NCBI GenBank assembly: GCA_017462755.1
Contig: JAFTQM010000039.1
Coordinates: 1-45,030 of the forward strand
Direction: 5' to 3'
DNA: 45,030 nt
Source: Lachnospiraceae bacterium
GTDB taxonomy: Bacteria; Bacillota; Clostridia; Lachnospirales; Lachnospiraceae
The notes under the pieces were generated by a model. That model was not told where the DNA came from, did not search any database, and saw only the letters and a list, made by a program, of their open reading frames with translations. The position numbers were made by a program, and so were the translations under genes. Positions 43,138 to 45,030 of the stretch are shown here, in pieces. Position 1 is the stretch's first letter, and every line of letters begins with the position of its first letter.

Positions 43138-43779
43138 TTAGTCTTCCTTCTTACCCTTTACAGCTGCACCAGCTGCTACTAAAGCAGAACCTACTGTTAA
43201 GAATGCAAGGCCGGATACAAGACCAGTCTTTGGAAGCTCTGCTGCAGGTGCATCAGTAGTATCCTCTGCCGGAGCTTCTGGAGTAGTATCCTCAGCTGCT
43301 GCATTTGGATCATCAAATACTAAATCAATCTTATCTACAGTAATGTAGGAAGTGGAACCCCACCACCAGCCAACCTGAACGATAGACTCTGGATCAAATG
43401 TTACATTAACACCATCCGGAATTTCAATAACGATATCTGCAGTATTGGTAGCACCATCTACGAACTGATGCTCGAAATCAACCTGCTGCCAGTCACCATC
43501 GGTGCTGTAGCCGATTGCTCCGCCACCACCTACCCAGCCTAATGCTGTGGTCTGATCAAAGGTAACGGTTACGATAATCTTCTCCACAGAACCATTTCCT
43601 GCATAATCTGCCAATGGAAGCTTATACATCTTGGAAGCCTCATCAGCGCTATCCAGTACTGCATTAACCTCTGCGGTCTTAGTAACCTCTGCTGCCTTAG
43701 CCTCTGCAACCGGTGCAAGAGTAGCCATCATGCAAAGTCCTGCTGCAAAAGCAGCTGCAAATAACTTCTTCAATTTCAT
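43138..43779 (-). CDS. Sortase-anchored LPKTG surface protein
   Basis: The 213-residue precursor has a signal peptide (MKLKKLFAAAFAAGLCMMATLAPVAEA, given in parts: cleavage near AKAAE), a beta-sandwich domain (about 35-155) with YKLPLADYAGNGSVEKI, GGGGAIGYST and a Trp-rich VGWWWGST, which looks like a carbohydrate-binding module, then a Pro/Glu/Ala-rich stem and LPKTG with a hydrophobic tail ending in KGKKED. It is covalently attached to peptidoglycan by sortase. The sugar-binding role is inferred from the exposed Trp residues only. The ribosome binding site is AGGAGG. It has the balanced codon usage of a well-expressed gene. Confidence 0.88.
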   Translation of the reverse strand: MKLKKLFAAAFAAGLCMMATLAPVAEAKAAEVTKTAEVNAVLDSADEASKMYKLPLADYAGNGSVEKIIVTVTFDQTTALGWVGGGGAIGYSTDGDWQQVDFEHQFVDGATNTADIVIEIPDGVNVTFDPESIVQVGWWWGSTSYITVDKIDLVFDDPNAAAEDTTPEAPAEDTTDAPAAELPKTGLVSGLAFLTVGSALVAAGAAVKGKKED

Positions 43780-43959
43780 AAATATGTACCTCCTAAAAAT
43801 TTTGATAGAGATAGTTTATCAAATCATTCCAATAAAGTAAATAGAAATACCGACGATAATTGCCTTGTATTTTTGTACAATTTACACAATCCGTCGCAAA
43901 TTTTCATCTTCTTTTTACACTCTATGCACAAACACAAACAATTTTTTACCTTCTCACAC

Positions 43960-43989
43960 AAAAAAAGCGCAGTGCTTTTTTACACTGCG
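43960..43989 (-). terminator. Terminator after the tRNA cluster
   Basis: CGCAGTG pairs with CACTGCG around TAAAAAAG, followed by CTTTTTTTG on the minus strand. It ends the Arg-His-Gln tRNA transcript. Confidence 0.9.
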
Positions 43990-44001
43990 ACCTTCCCTGA
44001 G

Positions 44002-44073
44002 CTGGGCTAGCTGGATTCGAACCAGCGTCTGCAGGAGTCAAAGTCCTGTGCCTTACCGCTTGGCGATAGCCCA
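44002..44073 (-). tRNA. tRNA-Gln (anticodon UUG)
   Basis: Minus strand cloverleaf: acceptor TGGGCTA with TAGCCCA, anticodon arm CAGGA-CTTTGAC-TCCTG (anticodon TTG), T arm CTGGTTCGAATCCAG, discriminator G, no CCA. Last tRNA of the Arg-His-Gln cluster. Confidence 0.95.
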
Positions 44074-44147
44074 ATAATATTTTATTTTTGATGTAGGTAC
44101 AACAGCACCCTGTAGAACAAAAAAGAGCCGCCTGCGACTCTTGAAAG

Positions 44148-44222
44148 GGTGGATATAGGGATTCGAACCCTAGGCCTCCAGAGCCACAATCTGGCGCGCT
44201 AACCAACTGCGCTATACCCACC
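44148..44222 (-). tRNA. tRNA-His (anticodon GUG)
   Basis: Minus strand: acceptor GTGGGTA with TATCCAC, encoded G-1 opposite discriminator C, anticodon arm CCAGA-TTGTGGC-TCTGG (anticodon GTG), T arm TAGGGTTCGAATCCCTA. The encoded G-1:C73 pair is the histidine identity element. Confidence 0.96.
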
Positions 44223-44257
44223 ATCGTATTCACTTTACAGCATTTGCCGTAAAGAAA

Positions 44258-44331
44258 TGTGCCAGAAGGGATTCGAACCCCCGACACCCGGCTTAGAAGG
44301 CCGGTGCTCTATCCAACTGAGCTACTGACAC
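44258..44331 (-). tRNA. tRNA-Arg (anticodon UCU)
   Basis: Minus strand: acceptor GTGTCAG with CTGGCAC, D arm AGCTCAGTTGGATAGAGC, anticodon arm CCGGC-CTTCTAA-GCCGG (anticodon TCT), T arm GGGGGTTCGAATCCCTT, discriminator A. First surviving tRNA of the cluster. Confidence 0.96.
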
Positions 44332-44395
44332 ATACAGAAAATCTTCTGTCCTTAAACCCAAAGAAAATCTCTACAGACTCGCCTTGAATTTAAAA

Positions 44396-44415
44396 AGCGG
44401 GTGATGGGAATCGAA
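44396..44415 (-). other. 3' fragment of tRNA-Gly, likely attachment site (att) of an integrated element
   Basis: Twenty bases on the minus strand, from the T loop TTCGATT through CCCATCACCCGCT, match the 3' end of a tRNA-Gly as I recall it (acceptor GCGGGTG/CACCCGC), but the 5' half is missing. Beyond the T loop the sequence diverges. This is the usual crossover segment for tyrosine integrases. The rest of the tRNA-Gly, or the element, should lie past this point or elsewhere. Confidence 0.65.
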
Positions 44416-44473
44416 TTCCCTACTTACCGCTCAAATACTGATAAAAAGGAGGTTTTCAATACTTCATCCGCCT

Positions 44474-44495
44474 ATCGTACCGAAATCGTACCGAA
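44474..44495. repeat. Tandem 11-bp direct repeat next to the att-like fragment
   Basis: ATCGTACCGAA occurs twice in tandem (44474-44484 and 44485-44495). It lies 60 bp outside the tRNA-Gly fragment, at the expected position of an integrase 3' end or accessory arm sites. Its origin is inferred. Confidence 0.5.
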
Positions 44496-44519
44496 GCACT
44501 CAATCAATCAGCGAGTTCT

Positions 44520-44670
44520 ATATTAGCATAGTTTTGATTTTATGTCAACCACTTTTTTATCATTCTTGAAGAAATTTTTATATTATTCAAATTATTCCAA
44601 AAATTCCTATACTCTTTATTTTTTTCAACTCGTTTTTATTTTTCGTATTACTTTTCATCTTTGACTTATA
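44520..44670. other. AT-rich intergenic stretch with no recognised feature
   Basis: About 150 bases, strongly AT-rich, with no open frame and no fold I can name. It separates the att-like region from the terminator of the gene at the right edge. Confidence 0.5.
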
Positions 44671-44678
44671 TGAATAAA

Positions 44679-44702
44679 GGCTACCCCATTTCTGAGATAG
44701 CC
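44679..44702 (-). terminator. Terminator of the right-edge gene
   Basis: GGCTATCTC pairs with GGGGTAGCC (two G-T pairs) around AGAAAT, then TTTATTC on the minus strand, 50 bp after the stop codon of the edge gene. Confidence 0.65.
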
Positions 44703-44748
44703 TTCGCTTGTACGCCTTGTATCACTTTGCCAACCTGACCGATGTGGG

Positions 44749-45030
44749 TTAGTTTGCCCACATGAAGATTTCGCAAGAATCATCAAAAAGTACGAAATCA
44801 CTAACACTGATTACCTTACCCCAATCTTCGAAATTGAAGTGAGGAGCTGTACCACACACGATACCATCGTAATCAGACGGAACTGTAATTGTGAATACCT
44901 CGTAATCATTAGAAGCACCTGAACTTGATACCTGCTCCTGATATACTGTAATGGTAACTTCTCTACCATCTTCAAGAGTAACTGTGAAGTTTTCAGTGAG
45001 CTTGTAATCAGATACTGTATAAGCTGTACC
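44749..45030 (-). CDS. C-terminal end of a hypothetical protein, cut by the window edge
   Basis: The last 93 codons of a minus-strand gene are visible, with a stop (TAA) at 44749-44751. The reading frame is unbroken to the edge and gives beta-rich protein: TAYTVSDYKLTENFTVTL, then DYEVFTITVPSDYDGIVCG and FNFEDWGKVISVSDFV. The C-terminal D-S-C-E-I-F-M-W-A-N has no anchor signal. I do not recognise a family. Codon usage (GCT, GAT, GTT) resembles that of the LPKTG gene. It lies on the far side of the att-like fragment and may belong to the integrated element. Confidence 0.75.
   Translation of the reverse strand, partial: GTAYTVSDYKLTENFTVTLEDGREVTITVYQEQVSSSGASNDYEVFTITVPSDYDGIVCGTAPHFNFEDWGKVISVSDFVLFDDSCEIFMWAN

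Noticed and set aside
43780-43960. Search for a riboswitch in front of the LPKTG gene
   Set aside because: The 180 bases are AT-rich with no stable stem or known aptamer core; only a ribosome binding site is clear.

Overview
The window reads as chromosomal DNA from a low-to-mid GC Gram-positive Clostridia, most likely Lachnospiraceae. The grounds are the order rho-rpmE-DUF1385-prmC-prfA, the block gntR-mcsA-mcsB-clpC-radA, a T-box in front of pheST, an LPxTG surface protein, lipoproteins with Gram-positive signal peptides and proline/threonine-linked SH3 wall proteins. No rRNA, plasmid, complete prophage or CRISPR array is present. Assignment to family rests on gene order and protein style, not on a search.

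Layout. 1-2.45 kb: an AT-rich stretch with an edge fragment, a lipoprotein and a small Dabb-domain protein. 2.5-2.8 kb: two copies of a hairpin-rich intergenic repeat. 2.8-8.05 kb: translation/transcription termination block (prfA, prmC, DUF1385 protein, rpmE, rho), all on the minus strand, with rpmE having its own promoter, structured leader and terminator. 8.23-8.45 kb: 6S RNA with promoter and terminator. 8.55-10.77 kb: an OmpR-type two-component system. 11.0-14.9 kb: Ig-like secreted protein, TIGR04086-type membrane protein, PHP phosphoesterase, yajC and tgt.

15-25.4 kb: a long minus-strand series from a GntR-type regulator through the arginine-kinase/Clp proteolysis genes (mcsA, mcsB, clpC) to radA, then a coiled-coil protein, an SH3 lipoprotein joined to an M14 peptidase across an A9 slippery run, a protein with FliM-like EID motifs, and a MATE transporter. 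25.5-30.6 kb: two cell-surface proteins, one a 1242-residue eight-SH3 putative glucosaminidase. 30.7-34.5 kb: pheT, pheS and their Phe T-box. 34.5-37.5 kb: a tannase-like hydrolase divergent from an alanine/sodium symporter. 37.6-39.4 kb: an ECF sigma factor with its putative anti-sigma factor. 39.5-45 kb: tRNA-Leu, tRNA-Lys, a membrane protein, a VWA lipoprotein, a DJ-1 family protein, an LPKTG protein, a tRNA cluster (Gln, His, Arg), a tRNA-Gly 3' scar that marks an integration site, and the C-terminal end of a protein cut by the window edge.

The most unusual signals are: the in-frame A AAA AAC slippery site between the SH3 lipoprotein and the M14 peptidase, with a possible 512-residue fused product; a motif close to CGTTCTCRGAATGGAGG around the ribosome binding sites of four unrelated genes; a GntR regulator with a palindrome over its own -10 box where CtsR is usually found; a Ser replacing the usual active-site Cys in McsB; and a FliM/FliY-like EID motif protein with no flagellar gene in sight. 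Start sites were chosen from Shine-Dalgarno spacing and differ in many cases from the longest open frame.
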